Notes: a model not told the origin generated them from the sequence alone. Shown: positions 22,332-31,062, numbered from the stretch's first letter. The stretch is 64,000 bases of DNA from Albidovulum marisflavi (GCF_025751435.1 NZ_JAOWKY010000004.1:186001-250000), one strand, 5' to 3'. Numbers and translations: made by a program.

Positions 22332-23725
22332 TAGCCCTTCGGTCCGATCATGTCCTCGGGGCGCACCACCCGGTCGAAGGTCTCTTCGTCGACGAACCCG
22401 AGTGCGATCGCCTCTTCCTTCAGCGTCGTGCCGTTCTTGTGCGCGGTCTTGGCGACCTTGGTGGCGTTGTCGTAGCCGATGGTCGGCGCCAGAGCCGTCA
22501 CCAGCATCAGGCTTTCCTTCATCAGCTTCTCGATGCGCGCGGTGTTGGCCTGCGTGCCCACGACCATGTTGTCGGTGAAGGACCCAGCCGCATCCCCAAG
22601 CAGTTGCATGGACTGCAGCACGTTGTAGCTCATCATCGGGTTGTAGACGTTCAGTTCGAAATGACCCTGCGAACCGGCGAACCCGATGGCCGCGTCGTTG
22701 CCCATGACATGGGCGCAAACCATGGTCAGCGCTTCGGCCTGCGTCGGGTTGACCTTGCCCGGCATGATCGAGGAACCGGGTTCGTTCTCCGGCAGGATCA
22801 GCTCGCCCAGGCCCGAGCGCGGACCCGATCCCAGAAGCCTCAGGTCGTTCGCGATCTTGAAGAGGCTCGCCGCCACAGTCTTGAGCGCGCCGGAAAACAT
22901 GACCATCGCGTCATGGGCCGCCAGAGCTTCGAACTTGTTCGGCGCGGTCACGAAGGGCAGGCCGGTTATGTCGGCGATTTGCGCGGCCACGCGGGTATCC
23001 CAGCCGACCTTGGTGTTCAGCCCAGTGCCGACCGCAGTGCCGCCCTGCGCCAGTTCGTAGATGTCAGGCAGGCACGCCTTGACCCGCGCGATGCCCTTTT
23101 CCACCTGCTTCGCGTAGCCCGAGAACTCCTGGCCCAGCGTCAGTGGGGTCGCATCCTGCGTGTGCGTGCGTCCGATCTTGATGATGTCCTTGAATTCTTC
23201 GGACTTGGCGGCCAGAGCGCCGTGCAGTTTTTCCAGTCCCGGCAGCAGAACGTCACGCGCCATCATGCCGATGGCCACATGCATCGCCGTCGGAAAGGTG
23301 TCGTTCGAAGACTGGCCCATATTGACGTGGTCGTTCGGATGAACAGGCTTTTTCGAGCCCTTTTCCCCGCCCAGCATCTCGATCGCGCGGTTCGAGATGA
23401 CCTCATTCGCGTTCATGTTCGACTGGGTGCCCGAACCGGTCTGCCAGACGACCAGGGGGAAGTTGTCGTCGAACTTTCCCTCGATGACCTCTTGCGCCGC
23501 TGCGGCGATCGCCTCGCCCAGTTTCGGATCGATGTCCCCTTGGGCGACGTTCACCAACGCGCAGGCCTTCTTGATCACGCCAAGCGCCCTGACGATCGCG
23601 ACGGGCTGTTTTTCCCAGCCGATAGGAAAGTTCATGATCGAGCGCTGAGTCTGCGCCCCCCAGTACTTGTCGCTGGGAACTTCAAGCGGGCCGAAGCTGT
23701 CGGTCTCGGTGCGGGTCGCGGTCAT
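22331..23725 (-). CDS. fumC: Class II fumarate hydratase
   Basis: A 464-residue fumarase C, the iron-independent tetramer that interconverts fumarate and malate in the citric acid cycle. The superfamily signature [15 protein letters not shown] is intact, as are [15 protein letters not shown] and the [14 protein letters not shown] active-site segment. ATG 23725 ([17 protein letters not shown]) is the family start. It leads the DUF4169 gene. Being oxidant-stable, this enzyme is often favoured over class I fumarase under iron limitation. Confidence 0.96.
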   Translation of the reverse strand: MTATRTETDSFGPLEVPSDKYWGAQTQRSIMNFPIGWEKQPVAIVRALGVIKKACALVNVAQGDIDPKLGEAIAAAAQEVIEGKFDDNFPLVVWQTGSGTQSNMNANEVISNRAIEMLGGEKGSKKPVHPNDHVNMGQSSNDTFPTAMHVAIGMMARDVLLPGLEKLHGALAAKSEEFKDIIKIGRTHTQDATPLTLGQEFSGYAKQVEKGIARVKACLPDIYELAQGGTAVGTGLNTKVGWDTRVAAQIADITGLPFVTAPNKFEALAAHDAMVMFSGALKTVAASLFKIANDLRLLGSGPRSGLGELILPENEPGSSIMPGKVNPTQAEALTMVCAHVMGNDAAIGFAGSQGHFELNVYNPMMSYNVLQSMQLLGDAAGSFTDNMVVGTQANTARIEKLMKESLMLVTALAPTIGYDNATKVAKTAHKNGTTLKEEAIALGFVDEETFDRVVRPEDMIGPKG

Positions 23726-23801
23726 GTTGCTGGTCCGTGCTGGAAAATTCGCGACCTGAGTAGAGGATTTCTGCCTTGGTCTCAAATGTGAAATCGGACC
23801 G

Positions 23802-24380
23802 TTAGCGTGCGACTACGGAAATTTCTGCGCTGCGGCGGTAGATGTAGACGCGCGCGGGCGGAAGATTTTGCCAGATGCGCCGGCCGGACCAGGCGACGAT
23901 GTCAAGTGCCTGGCGCACCTCTTCGGCCACCGGCGGCTTCGTTCCGTAGGTAAACTGGACCAGGCAGCCACCGGGACGCAAGGCGGTGAAGGCGGCCGAA
24001 AGGATGTCGTGCTGAACCGGCTCGGGGATCGACAGAAGCGGCAGGCCGCTGACCACCGCCGCCAGGCTTCCCCTGAAATCCAGCGCGGCCTGCTGCGCGG
24101 GGCGGTTCAGCACCTTCACGCCGGGAAAGTTCAGCCGCAGAAGGTTACAGAAGGCGCCGTTCATCTCGTAGAGTACAAGATCACGGGGCGGAACGCCGCG
24201 CGCCAGGATCTCGCGCGTGATCCTGCCGGTGCCCGGGCCGAATTCGGCGACAGGCCCATTGCCCGGTGCAAGGGGTGCGGCCATGGCTGCGGCAAGGCTG
24301 CGCGACGAAGGCACTACCGCCGAGATTTCGCGCGGATTGCGCAGAAGCTGACCAAGAAACAGCGAAAGATCCTTCGACAT
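23802..24380 (-). CDS. pmtA: PmtA-type phospholipid N-methyltransferase
   Basis: A 192-residue class I methyltransferase. It starts [20 protein letters not shown], then [15 protein letters not shown] (S-adenosylmethionine motif, about 45-59), [15 protein letters not shown] and [11 protein letters not shown]. This matches the PmtA enzymes that methylate phosphatidylethanolamine toward phosphatidylcholine in Rhodobacter relatives. RNA adenine methylases share the fold but would carry an NLPY-type motif, which is absent. ATG 24380 gives the family length. Membrane-associated function is inferred. Confidence 0.75.
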   Translation of the reverse strand: MSKDLSLFLGQLLRNPREISAVVPSSRSLAAAMAAPLAPGNGPVAEFGPGTGRITREILARGVPPRDLVLYEMNGAFCNLLRLNFPGVKVLNRPAQQAALDFRGSLAAVVSGLPLLSIPEPVQHDILSAAFTALRPGGCLVQFTYGTKPPVAEEVRQALDIVAWSGRRIWQNLPPARVYIYRRSAEISVVAR

Positions 24381-24410
24381 GGCGAAGTCTGCTATTTGGG
24401 ACCTGGGAAG

Positions 24411-24431
24411 GCCCGGCCGAAAAGGCCGGGC
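24411..24431 (-). terminator. Hairpin after sspB
   Basis: An 8-base-pair stem GCCCGGCC/GGCCGGGC with a GAAAA loop just after the SspB gene. A T-run is missing, so it may be a Rho-aided terminator or an RNA-end protector. Confidence 0.4.
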
Positions 24432-24447
24432 GTCATTCGCGTTCGAC

Positions 24448-24912
24448 TTACTTGCGCCAGCGATCCAGCCGGACGATCTCGGCATCCTGGCGGTCCGACG
24501 AGGGTGCGGGATCGTCGTCGCCCCCATCGTCATCTTCTTCTTCGTCCTCGTCGTCATCGGCCGGCGCTTCGAAGCGAAGTCCAAATTCGACAGAGGGATC
24601 AACGAAGGTGCGGATCGCGTCGAACGGGATGTAAAGCGGTTCCGGCTGGTCGCCGAAGTTCAGCGTCACGGCAAAGCCTTCATCGTCGACGTGAAGGTTG
24701 TCGAACCAGTGCTGCATGACCACCGTCATTTCTTCCGGATATCGCTGCTTCAACCAGTCGGCCAGCGCGGCGTCGGGATGGCGTGTATCGAAGGTGATGA
24801 AGAAGTGGTGTTCGCCCGGAAGGCCACCTTCTTCGACCTGACGCAAGACCTCGATAATTAGCCCGCGCATGGCACGATGCATGAGGTTACCGTAGTCGAT
24901 GGATCGCATCAT
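24448..24912 (-). CDS. sspB: SspB-alpha, ClpXP proteolysis adaptor
   Basis: A 154-residue protein beginning SIDYGNLMHRAMRGLIIEVL, with HHFFITFDTRHPDAALADWL and VTLNFGDQPEPLYIPFDAI, the SspB fold that binds ssrA tags. A long acidic linker (EDEEEDDDGGDDD) leads to a C-terminal ClpX-binding tail AEIVRLDRWRK, similar to the tails of SspB-alpha proteins. AGGAAGG lies before ATG 24912. It delivers ssrA-tagged proteins to ClpXP. Confidence 0.88.
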   Translation of the reverse strand: MMRSIDYGNLMHRAMRGLIIEVLRQVEEGGLPGEHHFFITFDTRHPDAALADWLKQRYPEEMTVVMQHWFDNLHVDDEGFAVTLNFGDQPEPLYIPFDAIRTFVDPSVEFGLRFEAPADDDEDEEEDDDGGDDDPAPSSDRQDAEIVRLDRWRK

Positions 24913-25252
24913 GTCGGGCCTTCCTGTCATTCGCCGCCAGCATAGGGGATTCGGCTCCGAAGAAAAGCGGAAAGGGGCGGTAAAGCCGGGCCCAGGACGC
25001 CTGCTCGGGGCTCTGCCCTACGACCACGCTTGCGGGGCAAGGGGCGCCGAAATAACCCCCGCCGGCCATGCCCGATCAATCGGAGGATTTGGCCTGCACA
25101 GAACAGTCGCCGTCGTTCCTGTTGGTGTCGCTCGGAAGAAGCACGTGTTTTCAGGTGCGTTGTGCACATCTGCGTTGGGCTGGCGCAGAAACTCAAGTGG
25201 ACGTGTAAATCCCATTGCCTAAAATCTTTCCCGTACATAGTGTTGTGCACAA
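24913..25252. other. Intergenic region between sspB and the M24 hydrolase
   Basis: About 340 bases between divergent genes. I see no protein gene. The right part is AT-richer and holds the GTTGTGCACA repeats. No RNA family could be recognised in the left part. Confidence 0.4.
25159..25252. promoter_or_regulatory. Repeated GTTGTGCACA operator candidates
   Basis: GTTGTGCACA occurs at 25159-25168 and 25242-25251; the second is part of a perfect palindrome TTGTGCACAA (25243-25252) that touches the hydrolase start. Two identical sites 83 bases apart fit a dimeric repressor, for example of the GntR or AsnC type. Confidence 0.4.
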
Positions 25253-26464
25253 ATGAACCAAGGTAAAGCGTTAGCTCGAATGTCCGAAAAATACGTCCCC
25301 TTCAGCGCGGCCGAATATGCCCGCCGCCTGGCAAAGACCCGTGCCGCGATGGAAAAGGCCGGGCTTGATCTTCTTTTCGTCACCGATCCCTCGAACCAGG
25401 CTTGGCTGACCGGCTATGACGGGTGGTCCTTCTATGTCCATCAGGGCGTGATGGTAACGCTTGATCGCGACCCCATCTGGTGGGGCCGTTACATGGACAG
25501 CATCGGCGCGCTTCGCACCTGCTGGATGCAGCCGGATTCCATCCACGGCTATGCCGACAATTTCGTCCAGTCCACCGTCCGTCATCCCATGCAGGACCTT
25601 GCCGGCCATATTCGCAGGCTGGGGCTCGACATGTCCCGGATCGGGGTCGAGATGGAGAACTACTATTATTCGGCCAAGGCGCACGCGGTGCTGGCCGCCG
25701 AACTGCCGGGGGCGACCCTTGTCGAAGCCACCGCGCTGGTGAACTGGCAGCGGCTGGTGAAGTCCGAGGAAGAGATCGGCTTCATTCGCAACGCGGCAAG
25801 AATTTCGGACAAGGTCATCACGACCGCCATCGAGCGGGCAGAGCCCGGTCTGCGCAAGAACGACCTTGTGGCGGATATTTTCCATGCGGGCATCACCGGC
25901 GTGGATGACCTGTGGGGCGACTATCCAGCGATCGTTCCTCTGACGCCCTCGGGTATCGATGCGACGGCCGCGCATCTGACCTGGAACGGCGCGCAGATGC
26001 GCGAGGGCGAGGCCACTTTCTTTGAGCTGTCGGGCTGCTATCGCCGCTACCATGCACCCCTTTGCCGGACGGTTTTCCTTGGCACACCGCCGCGGGAGAT
26101 GCTGGACGCCGAAAAGGCCCAGATCGAGGGGATCGAAGCCGGACTGGACGCCGCGCGGGCGGGCAACCGAACCTGTGACATCGCAAACGCCTTCATGGCG
26201 GTCCTGAAGAAACACGGCATCCACCGTGAAGGGCGCATGGGGTATCCGATCGGGTTGTCCTATCCGCCCGACTGGGGCGAGCGCACGGCCTCGATCCGGT
26301 CAGAGGATGAAACCGTTCTGGAACCCGGAATGACCTTCCATTTCATGCCCGCCCTATGGATGGAAAGCTGGGGGCTGGAAACGACCGAGACCATCGTGAT
26401 CACGGAAAGCGGTCCGGCCCAGCCTTTGTGTACGGTCGAGCGAAAGCTGTTCGTCAAGAACTAG
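25253..26464 (+). CDS. doeA: M24 family hydrolase, ectoine hydrolase DoeA-like
   Basis: A 403-residue creatinase/aminopeptidase-P-fold protein. The N-terminal domain carries DPSNQAWLTGYDGWSFYVHQ and DPIWWGRYMDSIGA, and the catalytic half ends GYPIGLSYPPDWGERTASIR, stretches I associate with ectoine hydrolase DoeA, which opens ectoine. Classic metal ligands of proline peptidases are partly replaced, as in creatinases. The start may be ATG 25253 or ATG 25280 (MSEKYVPFS); neither has a strong ribosome binding site. No other ectoine genes are adjacent. A different creatinase-type substrate remains possible. Confidence 0.65.
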   Translation: MNQGKALARMSEKYVPFSAAEYARRLAKTRAAMEKAGLDLLFVTDPSNQAWLTGYDGWSFYVHQGVMVTLDRDPIWWGRYMDSIGALRTCWMQPDSIHGYADNFVQSTVRHPMQDLAGHIRRLGLDMSRIGVEMENYYYSAKAHAVLAAELPGATLVEATALVNWQRLVKSEEEIGFIRNAARISDKVITTAIERAEPGLRKNDLVADIFHAGITGVDDLWGDYPAIVPLTPSGIDATAAHLTWNGAQMREGEATFFELSGCYRRYHAPLCRTVFLGTPPREMLDAEKAQIEGIEAGLDAARAGNRTCDIANAFMAVLKKHGIHREGRMGYPIGLSYPPDWGERTASIRSEDETVLEPGMTFHFMPALWMESWGLETTETIVITESGPAQPLCTVERKLFVKN

Positions 26465-26578
26465 ACGCAATCGATTTGCGCGGCGGAATTGGTGTTCCGC
26501 TGCGCACTGGTTGGCGCTGAATGCTTCGCGACTGGGCGAAGCCTTCCGCTTCCCGGCCGGTCCGGGCGCTGGCGGTGC

Positions 26579-27199
26579 TTAGAGCTGGTCGAAGAAACCC
26601 CTGGCGCGCTTGCGGACATATGTCCAGACCGCCGGCGCGCCGCGCGCGACCTTTTGGCCCACCCTGGCGTCGAGCTGATCGAAGGTGACGTTGTAGTCTT
26701 TCCAGCTGCCACCGCCGGCGGCGATGTTGTGCAGCACGGGTTGAACCCGGTCGAGCGCCTTGGCGAAGACGGCATCGGGTGTTTCGGCCGCTTCGAACTC
26801 TTCCCACAAGGCACGGAGATCGGCGCCAATATCGGTCGGCAGAAGTCCGAATATCCGATCGGCGGCCTTGGCCTCTGCCGCTGTGACCTGGGCCGAACCG
26901 TGCGCGGTGCCGTTCGCGGAATGGATTGGCACGTCGCCCACGTCGATTTCGACCAGGTCGTGCAGGATCAGCATGCGGATCACTCGGTCGATGCTGACCC
27001 CGGGGCCCGCCTGATCCGCCAGTGCTAGCGCATAAAGCGCCAGGTGCCAGCTGTGCTCACCGGAATTTTCGTGCCGTGAGCCGTCGGCAAGCGTCGTAGC
27101 GCGGATCACCTGTTTCAGGCGGTCGGCTTCCAGAAGAAAGGCGAACTGGGCGTCAAGGCGCCGCTCATCCGCGTGCTTGGCGTTCACGTTCATTTCCAA
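26579..27199 (-). CDS. HD-domain phosphohydrolase, YfbR-like
   Basis: A 206-residue HD-domain protein. Metal ligands are in RHENSGEHSWHLALYALALA and MLILHDLVEIDVGDVPIH, with a later Asp in AKALDRVQPVLHNIA. The arrangement matches 5'-deoxynucleotidase YfbR and related HD hydrolases, which cleave nucleoside monophosphates. ATG 27199 or 27193 may be the start. It lies between the M24 hydrolase and the tautomerase gene without overlap. The true substrate cannot be told. Confidence 0.8.
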   Translation of the reverse strand: MEMNVNAKHADERRLDAQFAFLLEADRLKQVIRATTLADGSRHENSGEHSWHLALYALALADQAGPGVSIDRVIRMLILHDLVEIDVGDVPIHSANGTAHGSAQVTAAEAKAADRIFGLLPTDIGADLRALWEEFEAAETPDAVFAKALDRVQPVLHNIAAGGGSWKDYNVTFDQLDARVGQKVARGAPAVWTYVRKRARGFFDQL

Positions 27200-27274
27200 G
27201 GCCCCCCGACTCGTCCCGCCCGTCCGTGATAGACGAGCGGGACCGGCCGGGCGAGCCCCGAGACTCCGGATGGC

Positions 27275-27490
27275 CTATTCCGCTGCCAGCTTCAGGACAT
27301 CAGCAGCGCTAAGAGGTTGGCCGCCGATGGCCCAGTCACCGCTTTTGACCTCCTTGATGCGCACCCAAGTAACGCCGCGCATCGCCTCGCCCTCAACCGA
27401 GACCATTGCATCGGTCACCTTCGAGATCATGGCGCGCTTCTTCTCGTCACTGAAAACGCCCTGGATCACTTCGATATCAATCAGTGGCAT
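27275..27490 (-). CDS. 4-oxalocrotonate tautomerase family protein
   Basis: A 71-residue tautomerase: catalytic Pro right after Met (MPLIDIEVIQGVF), SDEKKRAMISKVTDAMV helix and VTWVRIKEV strand. AGGAGA precedes ATG 27490. These small trimer/hexamer enzymes interconvert keto and enol forms of catabolic intermediates. The gene is divergent from the HxlR regulator, with a palindrome between, so the two are likely a regulator-target pair. The substrate is unknown. Confidence 0.85.
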   Translation of the reverse strand: MPLIDIEVIQGVFSDEKKRAMISKVTDAMVSVEGEAMRGVTWVRIKEVKSGDWAIGGQPLSAADVLKLAAE

Positions 27491-27559
27491 GTCATTCTCC
27501 TTTGCTGTTGTGTGAGGACGACATCGCAGATCGCGTTCATAACCGGCCAGTGCAGCGAC

Positions 27560-27575
27560 TGTAGTATTTGCTACA
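27560..27575. promoter_or_regulatory. Palindromic operator candidate between tautomerase and HxlR genes
   Basis: TGTAG-N6-CTACA at 27560-27575 in the 146-base divergent gap. Spacing and size fit a winged-helix dimer such as HxlR. It is the only strong symmetric element there. Confidence 0.45.
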
Positions 27576-27636
27576 CTTTCTGAAGTGGACGCGGGCGTGC
27601 TGAAGGCGCAGGATGACCGGTGTACCGGGGGGAGCC

Positions 27637-28368
27637 ATGGCCAACCAGAGCTACAACCTGTTCTGTCCGACGGCGATGGCGGCGGAGCTGCTTGAGCCGC
27701 GCTGGACGATGCTGATCCTTTGCGAAATGGGATCGGGGTCGAGAAACTTTGCCGACATCCAGCGCGGCGTTCCGGGCATGTCGCCTTCACTGCTGTCCCG
27801 ACGCCTGCGCGGGATGGAGGCGGCCGGTTTGATCATGCGCGAGGACGTGCCGGGGACGCAGAAGGCGCATTACCTTTTGACCACCAAGTCGCAGGAGCTT
27901 TTGCCCATCATCAATGAGCTTGGCCATTGGGCGCATCGGCATCTTGACTCGAGGGTCGCGCTGGATCGGCTGGACGACAGGATGCTGATGTGGAACGTGC
28001 GCCGCAAGATCGTGCGCACGCTATTGCCTCAGAGGCGCACCGTGGTCGAGTTTCTGCTGGATAGGGACGACGGCAGCGCGGCCAAGTACTGGCTCATCAT
28101 GCGGCCCGGGCAGGAAACCGACCTGTGTTCGATTGGTCCGAAGTTCGATGTCGATCTTTACATCGTGGCAAGCCTGCGGGACTTCACATCTGCCTGGATG
28201 GGACATAGCCGTTTCGAGACCGAGATCGGCGCCGGACGGATAAAGCTGATCGGCGACGCAGCCTTGGCGCAGAGCCTGACGCGTTGGATGGTGCGCAGCT
28301 GCTTTGCCACAGACCAGAATGTCAGCGCGGACAATCCCGCCGCGGCGGCGCGTGTGAGGGCCGTCTAG
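27637..28368 (+). CDS. HxlR-type transcriptional regulator with C-terminal extension
   Basis: A 243-residue regulator. Residues 5-95 are the HxlR winged helix (NLFCPTAMAAELLEPRWTML, then FADIQRGVPGMSPSLLSRRL and RGMEAAGLIMRE). The remaining 140 residues are an SCP2-like or unknown C-terminal domain (WLIMRPGQETDLCSIGPKFD) of the kind seen in longer members. ATG 27637 gives the family start; ATG 27613 is in frame. It is divergent from the tautomerase gene, its likely target. Confidence 0.85.
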   Translation: MANQSYNLFCPTAMAAELLEPRWTMLILCEMGSGSRNFADIQRGVPGMSPSLLSRRLRGMEAAGLIMREDVPGTQKAHYLLTTKSQELLPIINELGHWAHRHLDSRVALDRLDDRMLMWNVRRKIVRTLLPQRRTVVEFLLDRDDGSAAKYWLIMRPGQETDLCSIGPKFDVDLYIVASLRDFTSAWMGHSRFETEIGAGRIKLIGDAALAQSLTRWMVRSCFATDQNVSADNPAAAARVRAV

Positions 28369-28586
28369 CCGCCCCGCTTGCTGCGCAGCGTCTCTTCCAA
28401 GAACTTCTGGCCGCGCGCCGCCGCAAGCCTGATCCGCATCGAGGTCAGAAAGGCTTCCTGCAGAGTCGGAGAGGAGGCGCCGACGACCTTTGCGACCTCG
28501 TAATAGAAGCGATCATCGCCGATCTCTTCCATTGCTTCTAGCGTCTGCCGCGCCAGATCGTCGCCCAGATCCTCGACCACGCCCAT
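28365..28586 (-). CDS. Small conserved hypothetical protein
   Basis: A 73-residue helical protein: LARQTLEAMEEIGDDRFYYE, then VAKVVGASSPTLQEAFLTSM and a charged C-terminal helix. I have seen similar small proteins in Rhodobacterales but know no function or family name. It overlaps the HxlR gene by four bases tail to tail and precedes the hydrolase stop by two bases, so it may be cotranscribed with the hydrolase. Confidence 0.65.
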   Translation of the reverse strand: MGVVEDLGDDLARQTLEAMEEIGDDRFYYEVAKVVGASSPTLQEAFLTSMRIRLAAARGQKFLEETLRSKRGG

Positions 28587-28588
28587 GC

Positions 28589-29248
28589 TTAGCGCGTGCC
28601 TTCGTTCAGGCGGCGGACGACATAGTCCTGAACCGTCTGGATCATCGGGGTCATGTGCTCTTCCTCGTTCTCGAAGAAGTGGCCGGCGCCCTCGACCTCG
28701 GAGTGAGAGATGGTGATGCCCTTCTGCTCGCGCAGCTTGCCCACCAGTGACGCGGTGTCCTTGGGCGGCGCGACGCGGTCGGCCGTGCCGTTGATGATCA
28801 GGCCGGAAGCCGGGCAGGGGGCAAGGAACGAAAAGTCATACATGTTCGCAGGGGGCGATACCGAGATGAATCCCGTGATCTCGGGCCGCCGCATCAGCAG
28901 CTGCATTCCGATCCAGGCGCCGAAGGAAAAGCCCGCGACCCAGCAGTGCTTGGAGTTGGGGTTCATCGCCTGAAGGTAATCAAGCGCCGAGGCCGCATCC
29001 GAAAGCTCGCCGATGCCCTGATCGTATTCGCCCTGGCTGCGCCCCACGCCGCGGAAGTTGAAGCGCAGGACAGTAAAGCCGATCTCGTGGAAGGCATAGT
29101 GAAGCCGGTGCACCACGCGGTTGTTCATCGTGCCGCCGAACTGGGGGTGCGGGTGCAGGATGATGGCGATCGGTGCGTCGGGGGATTTCTGCGGGTGATA
29201 GCGTCCTTCCAGGCGGCCCTCGGGGCCGGGGAAAATGACTTCGGGCAT
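28589..29248 (-). CDS. Alpha/beta hydrolase
   Basis: A 219-residue hydrolase. HPHPQFGGTMNNRVVHRL and FNFRGVGRSQGEYDQGIGEL mark the oxyanion region; the nucleophile is in VAGFSFGAWIGMQLL, the acid in INGTADRVAPP and the His in VEGAGHFFENEEEH. These are the OsmC/dienelactone-like small hydrolases of unknown substrate. ATG 29248 (MPEVIFPGPEGRLEG) is the family start; an in-frame ATG at 29302 is less likely. The gene is divergent from the Fe-S operon. Confidence 0.87.
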   Translation of the reverse strand: MPEVIFPGPEGRLEGRYHPQKSPDAPIAIILHPHPQFGGTMNNRVVHRLHYAFHEIGFTVLRFNFRGVGRSQGEYDQGIGELSDAASALDYLQAMNPNSKHCWVAGFSFGAWIGMQLLMRRPEITGFISVSPPANMYDFSFLAPCPASGLIINGTADRVAPPKDTASLVGKLREQKGITISHSEVEGAGHFFENEEEHMTPMIQTVQDYVVRRLNEGTR

Positions 29249-29309
29249 CGCGTTCTTCGCCTGCTTTCCAACGAGGGAACCCGATTGATCAAAAACGGCC
29301 AAGCCATTC

Positions 29310-29338
29310 TTGACGATTTTTCTCAGGCACCCTAGAAT
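29310..29338 (+). promoter_or_regulatory. Promoter of the iscR-suf operon
   Basis: TTGACG at 29310-29315 and TAGAAT at 29333-29338, separated by exactly 17 bases, near-consensus for the housekeeping sigma factor. It is about 100 bases before the iscR ATG. The -10 hexamer lies inside the palindromic operator at 29333-29345. Confidence 0.7.
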
Positions 29339-29345
29339 TGTTCTA
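29333..29345. promoter_or_regulatory. Irr-box-like operator over the -10 element
   Basis: TAGAA-TTG-TTCTA, a perfect 5-3-5 palindrome close to the ICE/Irr-box pattern TTAGAANNNTTCTAA. Irr represses genes under iron limitation in alphaproteobacteria. Its overlap with the -10 element suggests repression by blocking polymerase. Confidence 0.6.
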
Positions 29346-29347
29346 AG

Positions 29348-29366
29348 TACCGGCGTGAGGCCGGTA
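29348..29366 (+). promoter_or_regulatory. Leader hairpin downstream of the iscR promoter
   Basis: TACCGGC-GTGAG-GCCGGTA, a 7-base-pair stem with a 5-base loop directly after the operator, near the expected transcript start. It may stabilise the mRNA end or serve as a second protein site. Confidence 0.4.
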
Positions 29367-29439
29367 ACCGGGTGAATTGGAGTTAAGGCCCCATTCGTCC
29401 GGCGTCAACGTCTTTGCGGTGTCTTCTTGGGGTGGATGC

Positions 29440-29898
29440 ATGAAACTCTCGACGAAAGGTCGTTATGCGATGGTCGCGCTTGCCGACCTTGCGACCGCTC
29501 GGGAAGATCAGATGACCTCTTTGTCAGAGATATCGAAACGGCAGGACATATCGCTTCCGTATCTCGAGCAGCTTTTCGTCAAGCTGCGCCGCGCGGGACT
29601 GGTCGAATCCGTGCGGGGGCCGGGGGGCGGCTATCGACTGGCGCGCGCTGCCGAGGACATTCGTGTCAGTGAGGTGTTGCAGGCGGTGGATGAGACGGTC
29701 AGCGCCATGCACACCGGTGCAGGGGCCTCGGGCGGGGTGTCGGGAAGCCGCGCGCAATCCATGACCAACCGGCTATGGGAAAGCCTGTCTGCGCACGTCT
29801 ATGTCTTCCTGCACCAGACGAGGTTGTCGGACGTCATCGAGAACGGGATGAAACCCTGTCCCGCCGTACCCGCGTTGTTCCAGATGGTGGACGAATGA
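29440..29898 (+). CDS. iscR: Rrf2-family regulator IscR, atypical cysteine content
   Basis: A 152-residue Rrf2 regulator: MKLSTKGRYAMVALADLA, LPYLEQLFVKLRRAGLVESV and VRGPGGGYRLAR form the winged helix. The loop that holds three cluster-binding cysteines in E. coli IscR (here about 91-108, HTGAGASGGVSGSRAQS) has none; the only Cys is C140 in GMKPCPAVP. Rhodobacter sphaeroides IscR was reported to lack the canonical set too, so this is probably a lineage trait. It heads the Fe-S operon and likely represses it. Confidence 0.85.
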   Translation: MKLSTKGRYAMVALADLATAREDQMTSLSEISKRQDISLPYLEQLFVKLRRAGLVESVRGPGGGYRLARAAEDIRVSEVLQAVDETVSAMHTGAGASGGVSGSRAQSMTNRLWESLSAHVYVFLHQTRLSDVIENGMKPCPAVPALFQMVDE

Positions 29899-29950
29899 GC
29901 ACGCGTCGAACACACGGTGGACTGAGTGCCCTGCCAAGGGGGCTGCAGCC

Positions 29951-31021
29951 ATGACGGGGCGGGTCTACCTGGACTGGAACGCTACCGCGCCGATCAGGCC
30001 CGAGGCGCGCGAGGCCGTTCTGTCGGCGTTGGATGCGGTCGGCAACCCGTCGTCGGTTCATGCCGAGGGGCGCGCGGCCAAGGCCCTTGTGGAAAAGGCG
30101 CGAGAGCAGGTCGCACTGCTGGCCGGCTGCAACCCGGTGGAAGTGGTTTTCACGTCCGGTGCGACCGAGGCTGCCGCCGTACTTGCAAACCTGCCCGATG
30201 GTCACGATGTCTTGGTAGACCCGACCGCGCACGATTGCCTGTTGGCGCATTGGCGCATGGGCGGGGCAAGGCCGGACGGGCATACGCTGGCCATGGGGCT
30301 TGCGAACAGTGAGACGGGCGTGGTGACCGAGCCTGGGGCAAAGGGGGCGGACGGTTGGGAATACGGCGCGCGCCGCGCCGATTTCCTGCTTCTGGATGTC
30401 GTGCAGGCTGTGGGCCGTATACCATTTGCCTTTTCGTGGTCGGGGGCCGACTTCGCGATCCTTTCGGCGCACAAGGTCGGAGGCCCCAAGGGCGTGGGCG
30501 CATTGATCGTGAGGGATGGCCTGGACATCACGCCGCTCAGCTTGGGCGGCGGGCAGGAAAAGGGCCGGCGGTCGGGGACCGAGAATGTCGCGGGCATCGC
30601 CGGTTTCGGCGCAGCCGCGGCGGCGGCTCTGGCGGACCAGGATGCCGGGAGATGGGAACAGGTTGCGGTGCTGCGTGACCGGTTGGAGCAGCGGATCTGC
30701 GAAAGCTCGCCCGAGACCGTGGTTGCGGGCCGAGACGCGCGGCGGTTGCCGAACACGACCTGCCTTGTGACTGCGGGCTGGAAGGGCGAAACGCAGGTCA
30801 TGCAGATGGACCTTGCCGGCTTCGCCGTTTCGGCTGGGTCCGCATGTTCGTCCGGCAAGGTCCGGGCAAGCCGCGTGCTGCAGGCGATGGGATATGACGA
30901 AACCGCGGCCGCCTCGGCGATCCGGGTTTCGATCGGGGTGACGACGACAATGGATGAGGTCGACCGTTTCGCGGAGGCCTGGATCGCGGCACGCGCGCGT
31001 CAACGCGCGAGAGCTGCTTGA
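29951..31021 (+). CDS. Cysteine desulfurase (IscS/NifS-like)
   Basis: A 356-residue group I desulfurase that takes sulfur from cysteine onto an enzyme Cys. K175 in [12 protein letters not shown] binds pyridoxal phosphate, and the catalytic C299 lies in [11 protein letters not shown], the flexible-loop form. Length is shorter than classic IscS (about 400). It is 53 bases after iscR. A second desulfurase, SufS, ends the operon, so this operon carries two sulfur sources. Confidence 0.93.
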   Translation: MTGRVYLDWNATAPIRPEAREAVLSALDAVGNPSSVHAEGRAAKALVEKAREQVALLAGCNPVEVVFTSGATEAAAVLANLPDGHDVLVDPTAHDCLLAHWRMGGARPDGHTLAMGLANSETGVVTEPGAKGADGWEYGARRADFLLLDVVQAVGRIPFAFSWSGADFAILSAHKVGGPKGVGALIVRDGLDITPLSLGGGQEKGRRSGTENVAGIAGFGAAAAAALADQDAGRWEQVAVLRDRLEQRICESSPETVVAGRDARRLPNTTCLVTAGWKGETQVMQMDLAGFAVSAGSACSSGKVRASRVLQAMGYDETAAASAIRVSIGVTTTMDEVDRFAEAWIAARARQRARAA

Positions 31022-31062
31022 AGAAAGGCGCGGAACACATGGAAATCGAACGGGAAAATATC

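Noticed and set aside
22439-23791. A 450-codon plus-strand frame opposite fumC
   Set aside because: Long antisense frames are common in GC-rich genes; composition is His/Arg/Gly-rich and fumC is unquestionable.
24931-25150. A structured RNA such as tmRNA upstream of the M24 hydrolase
   Set aside because: No tRNA-like ends, tag frame or other family features could be found.
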